Positions 24,815 through 33,495 of a DNA stretch of 64,000 nucleotides are shown here, piece after piece. The stretch comes from Niastella soli (GTDB lineage Bacteria; Bacteroidota; Bacteroidia; Chitinophagales; Chitinophagaceae). Location: NCBI RefSeq assembly GCF_017742245.1, contig NZ_JAGHKO010000017.1, positions 248,001 through 312,000 of the forward strand. Reading direction: 5' to 3'. The notes under the pieces are model-generated. The model worked only from the letters and a program-made list of their open reading frames with translations, was not told the DNA's origin and did no database searches. The first letter of the stretch is position 1, and the number at the start of each line of letters is the position of its first letter. The position numbers were made by a program, and so were the translations under genes.

Positions 24815-26215
24815 ATGAAACACATTTTTACCCTAATGGTAACGGGCATATTATGCCATGTCTCCAACTGTTCTTTCGCTCAGTTTAGTGATAGCTTTGA
24901 AAGTAGCCTAAGCAGCCTTTCCGGTAATTGCTGGCAATTTGTAAATATGGATCATAGCAGCGATGGCACTGTAAGTCCTATCGCTGGTTCAGGAAGTTTA
25001 TATAGTCAGCCTCCCGTAAGCGGTTCAAGCACCCGGGATATTTCAACCCCTTATTTGAATATTACTACTTCTTTGCAGGTTTCATTCAAATACAAATTAT
25101 CAACTGTACTTCATGGTAATGCAACCAGAACAATTGAAATTGGTCTAATTGACACTAGCGGGAATTTCACTTCCTTAAATACTATCTCGATGGATAAAAA
25201 CAGTCCTGCTACCACTCAAACCTATAATAATACCTTTACGCTTGCATCAGCCAGCACCCGGCGACTTGTTTTTCGTTTAGGCGGCAGTACGGGTGATGGC
25301 AACTCACGGTTGATCTTTGATGATCTGTACACAAATGCAAACGCTTATTATGGCCCGACTAACAACTGTAACAGCGCTCCTATAGCAATAAACGATTCTT
25401 ATAACGGTATTACTGGCAACCAGGTTTCGGGTAATGTTATGACAAACGATAACGACCCTAATGGTGAATTTATTCAACCCTCTATTGTAACTAATTCAAT
25501 TGATGGCACCGTAGTATTTAATCCGGATAGAAGCTTTACTTTCATACCCAATCCCGGCTTTACTGGTTCAAGTACCACTTTTACTTATCAACTTAGGGAC
25601 GCTGGTTTTGCTCCCATGACTTCTAATATTGCAACAGTAACAATCAACTTCACGGTGGGTATTCTTTTGCCTGTTAAATTGCTCAGCTTACAGGGCAATG
25701 TAACTAACAATCGCATTTCATTAAAATGGGTGGTCGATGAAAATACAAATGCCCAACGATTTGAAGTTGAAAAAAGTTTCAATGGGAATGACTATAGTTT
25801 AGCAGGTGTACTTCAGGCCACCAACATACCTGGCAAAGAAAGTTACAGTTTTGATGACAATAATGGCAGCAATGCAAAAGTAATGTATCGAATAAAACTG
25901 GTTGGTAATACAAATTCTGAATATTCCAGGGTCTTGGTTTTTAAGCATGACGATAACGACAGTAAATTAAAAATCATTAGCAATCCGGTAGTTGATAAAT
26001 TATTGATTAGTTATAATTCCGAGTTTAATAAAAGCATTTGCATTAAGATCTTTGATATATCCGGTCGACTCCACATGAATTTGAAGATGAATGTTTATAC
26101 AGGCAATAATGTTATAAATGTTCCCCTGGTAGGAACAATAAAAAGAGGACTATTCATAGTTGACATCAATGATGGATCGCACATTTCAAATAATGCAAAA
26201 TTTATAACAGAATAG
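24815..26215 (+). CDS. T9SS-exported adhesin-like protein
   Basis: 466 aa. A signal peptide (about 1-23, SFAQ) is followed by a jelly-roll-like domain (about 24-185) with a typical edge DISTPYLNIT..VSFKYKL. A cadherin/VCBS-like Ig module follows (about 190-285; AINDSYNGITGNQVSGNVMTNDND..SFTFIPNPGFTG), then a fibronectin-like segment (LPVKLLSLQGNV..LKWVVDENTN..FEVEKS). The C-terminal Por sorting domain (about 385-466) contains KIISNPVVDKL and ends in NNAKFITE. The sorting motif is slightly degenerate (ISNPV instead of YPNP). No catalytic motif is visible. A surface or secreted adhesive role is likely. Confidence 0.8.
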   Translation: MKHIFTLMVTGILCHVSNCSFAQFSDSFESSLSSLSGNCWQFVNMDHSSDGTVSPIAGSGSLYSQPPVSGSSTRDISTPYLNITTSLQVSFKYKLSTVLHGNATRTIEIGLIDTSGNFTSLNTISMDKNSPATTQTYNNTFTLASASTRRLVFRLGGSTGDGNSRLIFDDLYTNANAYYGPTNNCNSAPIAINDSYNGITGNQVSGNVMTNDNDPNGEFIQPSIVTNSIDGTVVFNPDRSFTFIPNPGFTGSSTTFTYQLRDAGFAPMTSNIATVTINFTVGILLPVKLLSLQGNVTNNRISLKWVVDENTNAQRFEVEKSFNGNDYSLAGVLQATNIPGKESYSFDDNNGSNAKVMYRIKLVGNTNSEYSRVLVFKHDDNDSKLKIISNPVVDKLLISYNSEFNKSICIKIFDISGRLHMNLKMNVYTGNNVINVPLVGTIKRGLFIVDINDGSHISNNAKFITE

Positions 26216-26291
26216 TTGCGACTTACACCTGTCAAGAATGCCTTCTTTAACCTTCTTATCTCATAAACAATAGATTTAAGGTCAGAAATTG

Positions 26292-26317
26292 AACCTCCAG
26301 AAATGGAGGTTTTTTTA
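26292..26317 (+). terminator. Terminator after the adhesin-like gene
   Basis: Stem AACCTCCA (26292-26299) with TGGAGGTT (26304-26311), followed by TTTTTT. Confidence 0.88.
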
Positions 26318-26530
26318 TTAGAAGCAACTTGTAACTGCAAATTCAATTGAAACGGAAATCATTTTCATAATTCGTAATTACTCCTTACCATCAGCTGTGA
26401 TTATACGAAGTAGTATTATCACACCAAAATCGCAAATAAACACATATCATTATTTCAAATGTCTGGCATCCCTTTTGCCTTAAGATGACAATCCTTTTGA
26501 ATAAGGTATTCCTCATTTAATCCATTACCA

Positions 26531-26860
26531 ATGAAACAAAACACTATTATCGTGCTTCTCATCATGTCTATTATTGCAAGCTGCAAAGTTTCCAGTCCGA
26601 TTCAAAAAAGTTATACAGTCAGTGAAGTACAACAATGGTACAATAAAGATTCATCCGCTAATTGCGTTCTTTACAGAGGATCTGACGCTCAAGCGCATCA
26701 CTTTTTAAGTCAGTTTATTAATAATTGGGTATTTCTGACAATCAAAAAGAATGAATTACTAATAACAGATGAGAGGCCTTATGGCGTAGATTCAGTCGCT
26801 AAATTGGGTTACTATTATGTAGACCCGAATAACCATTTCGCTAAAGTCCGCGAATACTAA
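26531..26860 (+). CDS. Small hypothetical lipoprotein
   Basis: 109 aa with a lipoprotein signal ending at lipobox IASC (about residue 18). The mature part begins KVSSPIQKSYTVSEVQQWY and has a mixed fold with YYVDPNNHF near the end. I do not recognise a family. It is a single gene; the spacer from 26216 to 26530 holds only the upstream terminator and AT-rich sequence. Confidence 0.65.
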   Translation: MKQNTIIVLLIMSIIASCKVSSPIQKSYTVSEVQQWYNKDSSANCVLYRGSDAQAHHFLSQFINNWVFLTIKKNELLITDERPYGVDSVAKLGYYYVDPNNHFAKVREY

Positions 26861-27061
26861 TAATAATCCAAGGGTTGGGATCATAACAACGGACAGAATT
26901 TTGCTACTTGTTATAGTATTCTCAGGATACTTTTATATTTGCCATGACAGGCAGAAAGCGGCAAAAATCGATTGATACAAGCACGCCTGGCGGCTCTTTA
27001 GAAATTACTGTCAAGAATTTGACAATCAACGCAAATAAATAATTGACGCTCAGGATATTGA

Positions 27062-27080
27062 GATTCATGTCCTGGGCACA
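27062..27080 (+). repeat. Partial copy of the tRNA-Leu(GAG) 3' end
   Basis: GATTCATGTCCTGGGCACA matches the tRNA gene end plus two bases (14053-14071) at 17 of 19 positions, with the last 13 exact. No tRNA body lies upstream of it. It may be an attachment-site remnant. Confidence 0.5.
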
Positions 27081-27109
27081 AAGCCCCCCGATACATCGGG
27101 GGCTTTATT
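27080..27109 (+). terminator. Terminator-like hairpin
   Basis: AAAGCCCCCCGAT pairs with ATCGGGGGCTTT (one bulged C) and is followed by TATTATTT. It directly follows the tRNA-end copy, as expected for a former tRNA transcript end. Confidence 0.7.
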
Positions 27110-27147
27110 ATTTGGCGTCGCCCCCGACGATAGCGTTGTGCGACGTG

Positions 27148-27861
27148 TTAATCGGTCGTTGATGCTATTGCCCCAATGTAAATATTTTTAGCTGGATTGT
27201 AGATTGTCCAAAAATGTGCACCCCACCATTCTTTCCCTGCGTCAAAATAATTGGAGCTGTCGACACTCCATCGGTAAACCTCAATATTTGCAAGGTCTGA
27301 AAATAACAAGTCGCAAAAATCAAGAAAATACTTTCCGTGTTCAAAAATGCTGCTTCCAATTTTAATTGCATAGGGTGGCTCTAAAAATGCGCCACAAAAA
27401 GCACCTGAAACTCCATCGGTCTCTCTAAAATTAAATTGATTACTTATTTTATTAAAGTCAATTGCATTTTTTTCATCTTCGTCTGTGTCGTAATAAAAGT
27501 AAATGTTGTAAAAGTTTTGTACTCCTTTTATTAAAAGCTTATTGTTTGTTAAGTCGAATTGTGGGCCCAGAAAGTCTCTGTTCGAAATTTGAATTCCTGA
27601 ATTTTCAAGTTTGTCAAAGTGATGTATTTGTTTAAAATACTGTCCTTTGTCTTTATGTAATTCTTTTGAAACTTTTTGAATATGATCTTCCCAATCACTG
27701 GAAATTTCGATCAGTGTTTTTTTAGCAATTTCTAAATGTGTTTGATAGGAATTGTCTATATTTTCAACGTCAAAAACCTTAAACTGAATACAGCCTCCTA
27801 ATTTAATAAACTCGTCTATTTTGTCAATAATTTGATTGCCTGTGTGTAGTTTAATTGTCAT
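27148..27861 (-). CDS. Hypothetical protein, AT-rich orphan
   Basis: A 237-aa protein from ATG 27861 (MTIKLHTGNQII). No signal peptide or membrane span. It is rich in Asn, Asp, Lys and aromatic residues and ends WWGAHFWTIYNPAKNIYIGAIASTTD in two short pieces. The base composition is visibly more AT-rich than in neighbouring genes, and codons ending in A/T dominate. Imperfect inverted repeats flank it (27117-27147 and 27889-27926). The general look is that of the small cytoplasmic cassette genes (immunity-like or unknown) scattered through Bacteroidota genomes. The function is not known. Confidence 0.6.
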   Translation of the reverse strand: MTIKLHTGNQIIDKIDEFIKLGGCIQFKVFDVENIDNSYQTHLEIAKKTLIEISSDWEDHIQKVSKELHKDKGQYFKQIHHFDKLENSGIQISNRDFLGPQFDLTNNKLLIKGVQNFYNIYFYYDTDEDEKNAIDFNKISNQFNFRETDGVSGAFCGAFLEPPYAIKIGSSIFEHGKYFLDFCDLLFSDLANIEVYRWSVDSSNYFDAGKEWWGAHFWTIYNPAKNIYIGAIASTTD

Positions 27862-27912
27862 AAGTATGGTCGTATTAAAATAGCATTTAACGTTCAGGGC
27901 TGGCTGCGGCAA

Positions 27913-28648
27913 TATTCATTGAACGCTCCGCTCATAACGGCAGCCCAATTTATAAAATTTCCCCCTTTACCGGCACTGGCAAACCGGGTTCGTTTAGGAG
28001 AAGCAGTCAGTCCTGTACAATCCACCTGTAACGCTATTAAAGGCAACTGCAGCCATCATCTCACTTCCAGCAACACACTACCCAACTTTTACAACCAGGA
28101 CATTTAAATACATATTATCGCATAGACACTACCGATAACGGTGTAAATCTATACCAACCGATACCACAATCGTAGTTAGTCCCAGCCAAATTCGCTCAAA
28201 ACCCCAGTCAGATTCTTACCAGATGTAGTCCAACAGGCCATTTCCCGCCTAAGAGTGCCACTGAACTGCCACTGGAATGCCACTGAAATGCCACTGCGGG
28301 TGTCATTCTGCTGCCGTTTTGTTTGCAGTTCCGTGGGAAATGTAGTACATATATGCCCTATATCACTAGAATCTACACTATGTCTGACCAGGCTCTTGCC
28401 TGGGTCTCGTTCGGCTTTTGATTTGCTTTTGTTAATGTACATCAATTGCTTTAATTCAATAGCTAAGTACAGATATTCGTTTTCTGTCTGCCGCCAGGCC
28501 GTAAGTATGGATTTTATACTTTATTTTATCCCCCATTGTTTATAGCTGCTGAAAAATATTAGCAGCTGTTATTACTTACACTGGCATCATTTTGGCCGGA
28601 AAAGAGCGTACGATCAGTTATCCTTTTTTATAATTTAAACTTTACCTA
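27913..28648. other. 736-bp spacer with an 11-bp tandem repeat
   Basis: No supportable gene. It holds four copies of an 11-bp repeat at 28256-28299, a 7-bp perfect hairpin AGCTGCT/AGCAGCT at 28544-28567, and an AT-rich stretch directly before the GH16 gene that probably contains its promoter. The left part contains an inverted-repeat pair around 27889-27926. Confidence 0.6.
28256..28299 (+). repeat. 11-bp tandem repeat, 4 copies
   Basis: TGCCACTGAAC, TGCCACTGGAA, TGCCACTGAAA and TGCCACTGCGG lie end to end. The first eight bases are invariant. The period equals about one DNA turn. Confidence 0.9.
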
Positions 28649-29431
28649 ATGAAAAATTTCGTGTATGCAATGGCGGTTGTAGTGCTTGTGGCAGGTTGCC
28701 AAAAAAATTCAGCAACCGACGAAGCGCCTTCCCCCACTTCACCCAGCGAAGCAGCCTCTCAGGCACGTGCTTCTACCACCGTTCAGTTTAGCGGATATAC
28801 GTGGACAATCAGAAACACCGGCACCGCCACAGGTGGCCCCGGCCCCAACGTTTTCAATGGCAGTAATGCCTGGGTTGATGCCAACGGATGGTTACACTTA
28901 AAGATCACTAAGAACGCCACTACTGGCAAATGGAACTGTGCTGAGATCTATAGCACACAAAACTTTGGCTACGGCACTTATCAATGGCAGGTAGAAGGCG
29001 CCATTGGCTCGTTCGACAAAAATATTGTACTGGGTTTATTCAACTACTCCGGCAATGATCAGTACGATGAAATGGATATTGAGTTTGCCCGGTGGGGCAA
29101 CGCTGCCTGGCCAAACTTAAACTACACCGTATGGCCTGCGGCCAATGGTCAGGGCCCATGGGAGTACTCGAAAGAATTCTCATTAAACGGTACCTACACT
29201 ACACATCGCTTTACACGCAGTCCTAATTCAGTAGTATTTAAAAGCGTGGGCGGTTTTTATAATGATGATACCAACCTGTTTGCCAGTGCTACCTGTAGTT
29301 CACCTACATCAAGTATCAGTACTTTAAGCATGCCCATTCATATGAATTTATGGCTGTATGATGGCAATGCACCTTCTGATGGTAAGGAGGTGGAAGTTAT
29401 TATTCACAACTTTAAGTATACAGCGAGGTAG
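28649..29431 (+). CDS. Glycoside hydrolase family 16 lipoprotein (beta-glucanase type)
   Basis: 260 aa with a lipoprotein signal (lipobox VAGC, Cys17) and a Ser/Pro/Thr-rich linker to about 43. A GH16 jelly-roll follows. The active site YDEMDIEF holds the nucleophile Glu141, Asp143 and acid/base Glu145, in the ExDxxE arrangement of licheninases and laminarinases. Aromatic subsite residues (NYTVWPAANGQGPWEY) follow, and the last strand is typical. It should hydrolyse beta-1,3 or mixed-linkage glucans at the cell surface. It is a single gene. The GH12 enzyme at 37.7 kb may act on related plant glucans. Confidence 0.92.
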   Translation: MKNFVYAMAVVVLVAGCQKNSATDEAPSPTSPSEAASQARASTTVQFSGYTWTIRNTGTATGGPGPNVFNGSNAWVDANGWLHLKITKNATTGKWNCAEIYSTQNFGYGTYQWQVEGAIGSFDKNIVLGLFNYSGNDQYDEMDIEFARWGNAAWPNLNYTVWPAANGQGPWEYSKEFSLNGTYTTHRFTRSPNSVVFKSVGGFYNDDTNLFASATCSSPTSSISTLSMPIHMNLWLYDGNAPSDGKEVEVIIHNFKYTAR

Positions 29432-29487
29432 AAGTAAACGAAGTGACTAAGAATCGTTTGATGATCACCTGACTCCATTAATAAAAA

Positions 29488-29523
29488 AGCTGTCCCGATT
29501 CAATCATGGGGACAGCCTTTTTT
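29488..29523 (+). terminator. Terminator after the GH16 gene
   Basis: Stem AGCTGTCCC (29488-29496) with GGGACAGCC (29508-29516) closed by an A-run/T-run, followed by TTTTTTT. Confidence 0.9.
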
Positions 29524-29620
29524 TATTTGGCGGTAAACCGGACCTGCCCGGCAACTTAAAGCATTGAACTGAAATTAAAAGTACTTCCATGTGTGTTTTC
29601 ACGAGGTAAGCCAGCAGTTC

Positions 29621-30022
29621 CTATTTATGCGCTTCGTTAAATTCAATTTTTTCTCTTGTTCTGATCTCTTCCCCAATGAGCATTGAATCCCGGAATTTCA
29701 ATTTGCCATAATCGCCCAGCCCTTCAATGGTAATGATATTATTATTGATCTTCCACTTATAGGTCTTGGTGTCGTAGAGACGATTATAATATATTTCCCT
29801 TTCTTCTGGTAAACAATTGGCAATTACTTGTAAAGAAACATCAACAGAATCTTTTTTAAAGCATAACAATCGATATTCAAAAAGCGTACAACCACCGTCG
29901 TCGAATTCTTTGCAACCTGCAGCCAGGAGCGCTTTGTAAGTTTTTCCAGCGGGGCTATGTGTCAGATCCATTCCATTCAAAAAGGTTGCTATAAATAAAG
30001 TTGATATTAGTTTTATTCCCAT
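29621..30022 (-). CDS. Hypothetical exported protein
   Basis: 133 aa with a hydrophobic N-terminus (MGIKLISTLFIATFLNG) that is probably a signal peptide. The mature part contains four Cys (GCKEFDDGGC, LLCF, NCLP) that could form two disulfides, and a lipocalin-like beta pattern (TYKWKINNNIITIEGLGDYGKLKF). No family is recognised with confidence. It is a single gene, with 74 bp between its start and the stop of the zinc-ribbon gene upstream. Confidence 0.6.
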   Translation of the reverse strand: MGIKLISTLFIATFLNGMDLTHSPAGKTYKALLAAGCKEFDDGGCTLFEYRLLCFKKDSVDVSLQVIANCLPEEREIYYNRLYDTKTYKWKINNNIITIEGLGDYGKLKFRDSMLIGEEIRTREKIEFNEAHK

Positions 30023-30096
30023 AATACTTTATAAGATGCTGCGTCCCGGGATTTTCCATAATTATCCCAGGGACATCTTTACTATAAGCTGCAGTT

Positions 30097-30729
30097 TTAT
30101 TTTTTGCGTAGTTCTTCGAATTCGCTTTTTGTCAGTCCCCAATGTCTGCTGAATGTATATAAAACTTTAGTTTCTTTTTCTGACAGGTCAATAAGATTAC
30201 TGTATTCTACATTTTGAGCTAGTACTATATTTATTAATTCTTCGGAAAAACAATCTCTAAACAGGTCATACAATTCAAAAACTGTTTTAGTTAGCTCTCG
30301 CTGAGAGAGGAAATCGGCACCAAACTTTTCTTCATGGGTCTCTTCATCAATATTGTACTTTATTGCAAATTCTTTCAAAAGAGCCAAAACACTTTCCATT
30401 GGTCTATTGTCACAAGTTAAGATGGAAGCTATAAAAGTCAATGAGAATGTTTCCGTCAACTCTTTGATCTCTTTTCGCGTAGGATTTAGATATTTCCCTC
30501 TGTTTATATAGGTGTTCCTATAAACGGGGTCAAAAGTTTCATAACAACCTACACATTCATACACAGTTCTGGTGTCCCCGCTAGGCAGATATGGGATCAG
30601 AAAAATTGTATTCCAAACTCTAAACTGCTTTAATAATAAGTCTTTACGGCATTGTGGGCAACCATTTTGAATGATCTCTCCATCTTTTACATTTTCAATT
30701 ATTTCCGTCGTGCCTTTTAATACAAACAT
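30097..30729 (-). CDS. Zinc-ribbon protein with TerB-like C-terminal domain
   Basis: A 210-aa cytosolic protein. The N-terminal zinc ribbon is formed by CPQC (Cys24/27) and CVGC (Cys59/62), in the arrangement of the zinc-ribbon-15 family. From about 85 on it is helical (ELTETFSLTFIASILTCDN..LLKEFAIKYNID), similar in outline to TerB-like helical domains. The two-domain architecture recurs in Bacteroidota without known function. It is a single gene, preceded by the peroxidase genes on the same strand with a 52-bp gap. Confidence 0.65.
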   Translation of the reverse strand: MFVLKGTTEIIENVKDGEIIQNGCPQCRKDLLLKQFRVWNTIFLIPYLPSGDTRTVYECVGCYETFDPVYRNTYINRGKYLNPTRKEIKELTETFSLTFIASILTCDNRPMESVLALLKEFAIKYNIDEETHEEKFGADFLSQRELTKTVFELYDLFRDCFSEELINIVLAQNVEYSNLIDLSEKETKVLYTFSRHWGLTKSEFEELRKK

Positions 30730-30781
30730 CTGGTGGTTAGGGTTTAAGATTTACTGCCCCCAAACGCTCAACACCCATTTA

Positions 30782-32047
30782 TTATTTTGTGCTAAAAGTC
30801 ACCGGTCCCTGATTGGGGATTTTATCTTCCAACGTATGCAGAAAGCTGATAATATCACTTACTTCTTCTTTGGAAAGATTCAATGGCCGGGCAGATAAAG
30901 TTTGATTTGGCAATGACAATCCCATACCAACGGCGCCCCCTTTATTGTAGAATTCGATCACCGCTTCCAGCGTTTTAAATGCACCGTTATGCATATACGG
31001 CCCGGTAGCAGATGTGTTGCGAACCGTTGGGGTCTTAAATGCTTTGTCGTAATAAGATATGGGAAAGATCCTAATGCGGCCCGCATCACTATCCAGTTCG
31101 GGCTTTAACAGATTGTCGGTGCTGGTAGTTCCCAACACCTCTAATTCTGACAGATTATACAGCGGAGGGGTTAATCCATTAAAAAGCGGCGCAAAATGAC
31201 AGGTTCCGCATTGTGCTTTGCCCATAAATAAATTAAAACCATCGATCTCGTGGGTGGTCAATACCGTTGCATTTCCCTGCAGGTATTGGTCGAAACGGCC
31301 ATTCCGAAAATTCAGGGTGCGTACATAAGCAGCCAGTGCCATTGCCACTTTCTCCGTTATGTTTATACTGTCAATTGACGCGGGAAATATGGAATCGAGC
31401 ACAATCTTATAGTATGTTTTACGTGCCAGCAGGGCGGATATTACTATTTCTCCCCCATTCATTTCCTGCTCATTGTTCAGCACGGTCTTCACCTGTTCTT
31501 CCACGCTTTTGGCTCTGCCATCCCAAAACTGGCCATACTGGTAACCTGCATACAACAGGGAAGCAGCATTGCGTGCCACATGCGAATGCCCGTCAATGGT
31601 CAAACTCTTTGGCAACCCATCCGTAAAATGTTTGGCGGGATCGTGACAGGTAACACAACTTACTTTATTGTTGCCTGAGAGGCCAGGCTCAAAAAATAAC
31701 TGTTTGCCCAATTGCACCAGGGCTGTATTGGAATAGTTTTTCCCACCGGGGAAGGCTTGAAGATTTAATGCATCGGGGCTAAAAATATCGGCCGCTTTAT
31801 AATTGAGTACGCCATCTGTTGTATTCAGGTCCAGCTGCAGATCGGTGACCAGTTTGCCGAAGTGCCGTTGCAAGGGCAATGCCAATTGTGTCAAAAAGTG
31901 CAGGCGGTTGAAGGAGTCAAAATCAGGGTGTTGTTGCAGGTAACTGATACAGCCCGACAGGTATGTTGAAACACTATCTGCCGTGATATTACTACTTAAA
32001 AAAGGACTAATTGTTTTCTGTATTGCCTCCATTGCCGACTTCTGCAA
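30782..32047 (-). CDS. MauG/CcpA-type di-haem peroxidase, catalytic part (3' part of a frameshifted gene)
   Basis: A 421-aa open frame (TTG at 32047; first ATG 32032). It contains two haem-binding sites, CVTCH (about residue 131) and CGTCH (about 285), plus the MauG/CCP signatures GKQLFFEPGLSG, ARNAASLLYAG, FWDGRA and TPTVRN. It lacks a signal peptide, although c-type haems are attached in the periplasm. The missing export signal and N-terminal domain are encoded in the overlapping frame at 32007-32627. The two parts together make one typical Bacteroidota periplasmic peroxidase of about 610 aa. As it stands, the catalytic part would not be exported. Confidence 0.88.
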   Translation of the reverse strand: MQKSAMEAIQKTISPFLSSNITADSVSTYLSGCISYLQQHPDFDSFNRLHFLTQLALPLQRHFGKLVTDLQLDLNTTDGVLNYKAADIFSPDALNLQAFPGGKNYSNTALVQLGKQLFFEPGLSGNNKVSCVTCHDPAKHFTDGLPKSLTIDGHSHVARNAASLLYAGYQYGQFWDGRAKSVEEQVKTVLNNEQEMNGGEIVISALLARKTYYKIVLDSIFPASIDSINITEKVAMALAAYVRTLNFRNGRFDQYLQGNATVLTTHEIDGFNLFMGKAQCGTCHFAPLFNGLTPPLYNLSELEVLGTTSTDNLLKPELDSDAGRIRIFPISYYDKAFKTPTVRNTSATGPYMHNGAFKTLEAVIEFYNKGGAVGMGLSLPNQTLSARPLNLSKEEVSDIISFLHTLEDKIPNQGPVTFSTK

Positions 32048-32627
32048 TACCTGATTTCAAAAAAGGAGCATCATATCCACTGAGATGCAAAGTGATCACC
32101 CGGATCAACTCCAACCGTATACTTTCCAGCAATTGCCGGTCGGTACCCTGGAAACCATATAACAAGGCCGGGAGGTCTGTTGCAGAGGACTGAACAGCAT
32201 CGATCTGTTGCAAAAGTTCCGTTCTCTTTTGGGCCACATTATCCTCAAACAACAAATTTTCTATCACCTGCAAGCCAACCGGCTCCTGGTACTCCATATA
32301 GGGTTCCTCTATCTCGTATTTCGGAGCCCTGTTGTATATCATTGCTGAAGTGGTAAAGAAATATTCCAGGAAAAATTCTATCCGTTTATATTGGAGCCTG
32401 CTTTGAACAAGTGCCTTGCGGGCTTTTATTACAGACAGGGAATCGTTGGCATTGATGTCAGCAATGGCCAATTGCAATTGAGTAGTAGCAATACCAAACA
32501 AACGGGCTTGTTCTTTGAAGTAAGCCACGGCCGGTCCTACCCCTTTATCGTGGGCAGCGGGGTTTATCAACCCCTGCATGATCGCCAAACAAAAACAAAT
32601 TCCCAAGATACCGCGTACCAATCTCAT
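32007..32627 (-). pseudogene. N-terminal part of the di-haem peroxidase, cut by a frameshift
   Basis: 206 aa with a signal peptide (about 1-25). A helical domain resembling the N-terminus of long Bacteroidota cytochrome-c peroxidases follows (YKRIEFFLEYFFTTSAMIYNRAP..IEEPYMEYQEPVGLQVIE). The sequence is continuous with the next frame: GYDAPFLKSGIAE here joins to SAMEAIQKTISP in the other frame. One extra base after the GAA codon near 32050-32053 explains the break. A TGA in the other frame just upstream limits the shift to about 32044-32063. It is a real mutation, an assembly error or, less likely, a programmed shift. Confidence 0.8.
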
Positions 32628-32729
32628 AATTATTACTGGTGCATTGAATGCGAAATACTGTATAAAATCTCAAAGTAACAGCTCCAGTATTATCTTTTTA
32701 TTATGGGAATTATATTTGTGTGAGATCAT

Positions 32730-33434
32730 TCATCGCTGACCCGGAAATAAACTCATGTCGGCCCTGTAGATCAGCGTTTCTGAGGTTATTGCTGTTATCA
32801 CTTTTATCTTCAGGCTCCCCTCTATGCCCGAAAGCTCTTCCTGCAAATTTTCAACCCTGCCATATTCCTGAAAATTATTTAACCCAATCAAAAGGAACAA
32901 CTGGTTAAGATCACTACCATCAACTGCTTTGAAGGTTAGGAATGTGGTTATGCCAGTAGTCTGATAAATAGTTTTTAGCTTTTCAATTACTTTTTTACCT
33001 GTTGGCATATCTGTCACCCCGATCGTTACCAGGCGAAGGAATTTCGAATGCAGACTGCTACTGTCTGAAATGCTCAGATTGGGTAAATAGACCCATTTGC
33101 TCCCAGCAATAAAATCGCCAAATGGATGTGTGTGTAACTGATTATCGGCCCCATCTTCTGCCGGTTTTACCGGTTTATCAAAATCACCCCATTTATGATT
33201 GAAGGTAGCGTCCACAAACAACCCGTCTCTTGGCCCTGATATAATATACCAGCCATACCAGGTCCATTGGTCGCCGTTTGTTTTATGCCAGTTCAGATGC
33301 TGTTTGTATCCATTTTCAAAATTCTTTTGCTGTCCGGCTTTTGGCTTCCAAAACGAGAAATGAGCCACCTGGCTGTCCTGCGCATATACGGTACAGCACA
33401 AGAAAAGCAACACTACAATAATATAGCCCTTCAT
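32730..33434 (-). CDS. Hypothetical exported protein
   Basis: 234 aa with a clear signal peptide (about 1-18, CCTVYAQ). The mature part begins VAHFSFWKPKAGQQKNFENGY, similar in outline to dimeric alpha/beta-barrel (ABM-like) proteins, and contains Trp/Tyr-rich WTWYGWYIISGPRDG. A second, weakly similar half follows. No catalytic motif is recognised. It is a single gene downstream of the AraC regulator on the same strand. Confidence 0.65.
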   Translation of the reverse strand: MKGYIIVVLLFLCCTVYAQDSQVAHFSFWKPKAGQQKNFENGYKQHLNWHKTNGDQWTWYGWYIISGPRDGLFVDATFNHKWGDFDKPVKPAEDGADNQLHTHPFGDFIAGSKWVYLPNLSISDSSSLHSKFLRLVTIGVTDMPTGKKVIEKLKTIYQTTGITTFLTFKAVDGSDLNQLFLLIGLNNFQEYGRVENLQEELSGIEGSLKIKVITAITSETLIYRADMSLFPGQR

Positions 33435-33495
33435 GTTTATTTTTTTCCAAAACTATTACCGACCGGCGGCAAAAAAATGTAAAAAAATGAACTGG

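Noticed and set aside
14070-27080. Integrase, transposase or insertion-sequence genes in the putative island
   Set aside because: I looked through both strands of the block and found no such gene; the island idea rests on the tRNA-end copy and gene content only.
27919-28107. 62-aa plus-strand ORF after the orphan gene
   Set aside because: Low-complexity Pro/Ala/Asn sequence with no homology pattern, inside the inverted-repeat region.
28176-28445. 89-aa minus-strand ORF across the 11-bp repeats
   Set aside because: No recognisable domain, the composition follows the repeat, and there is no start or operon context; kept only as a possible decayed frame.
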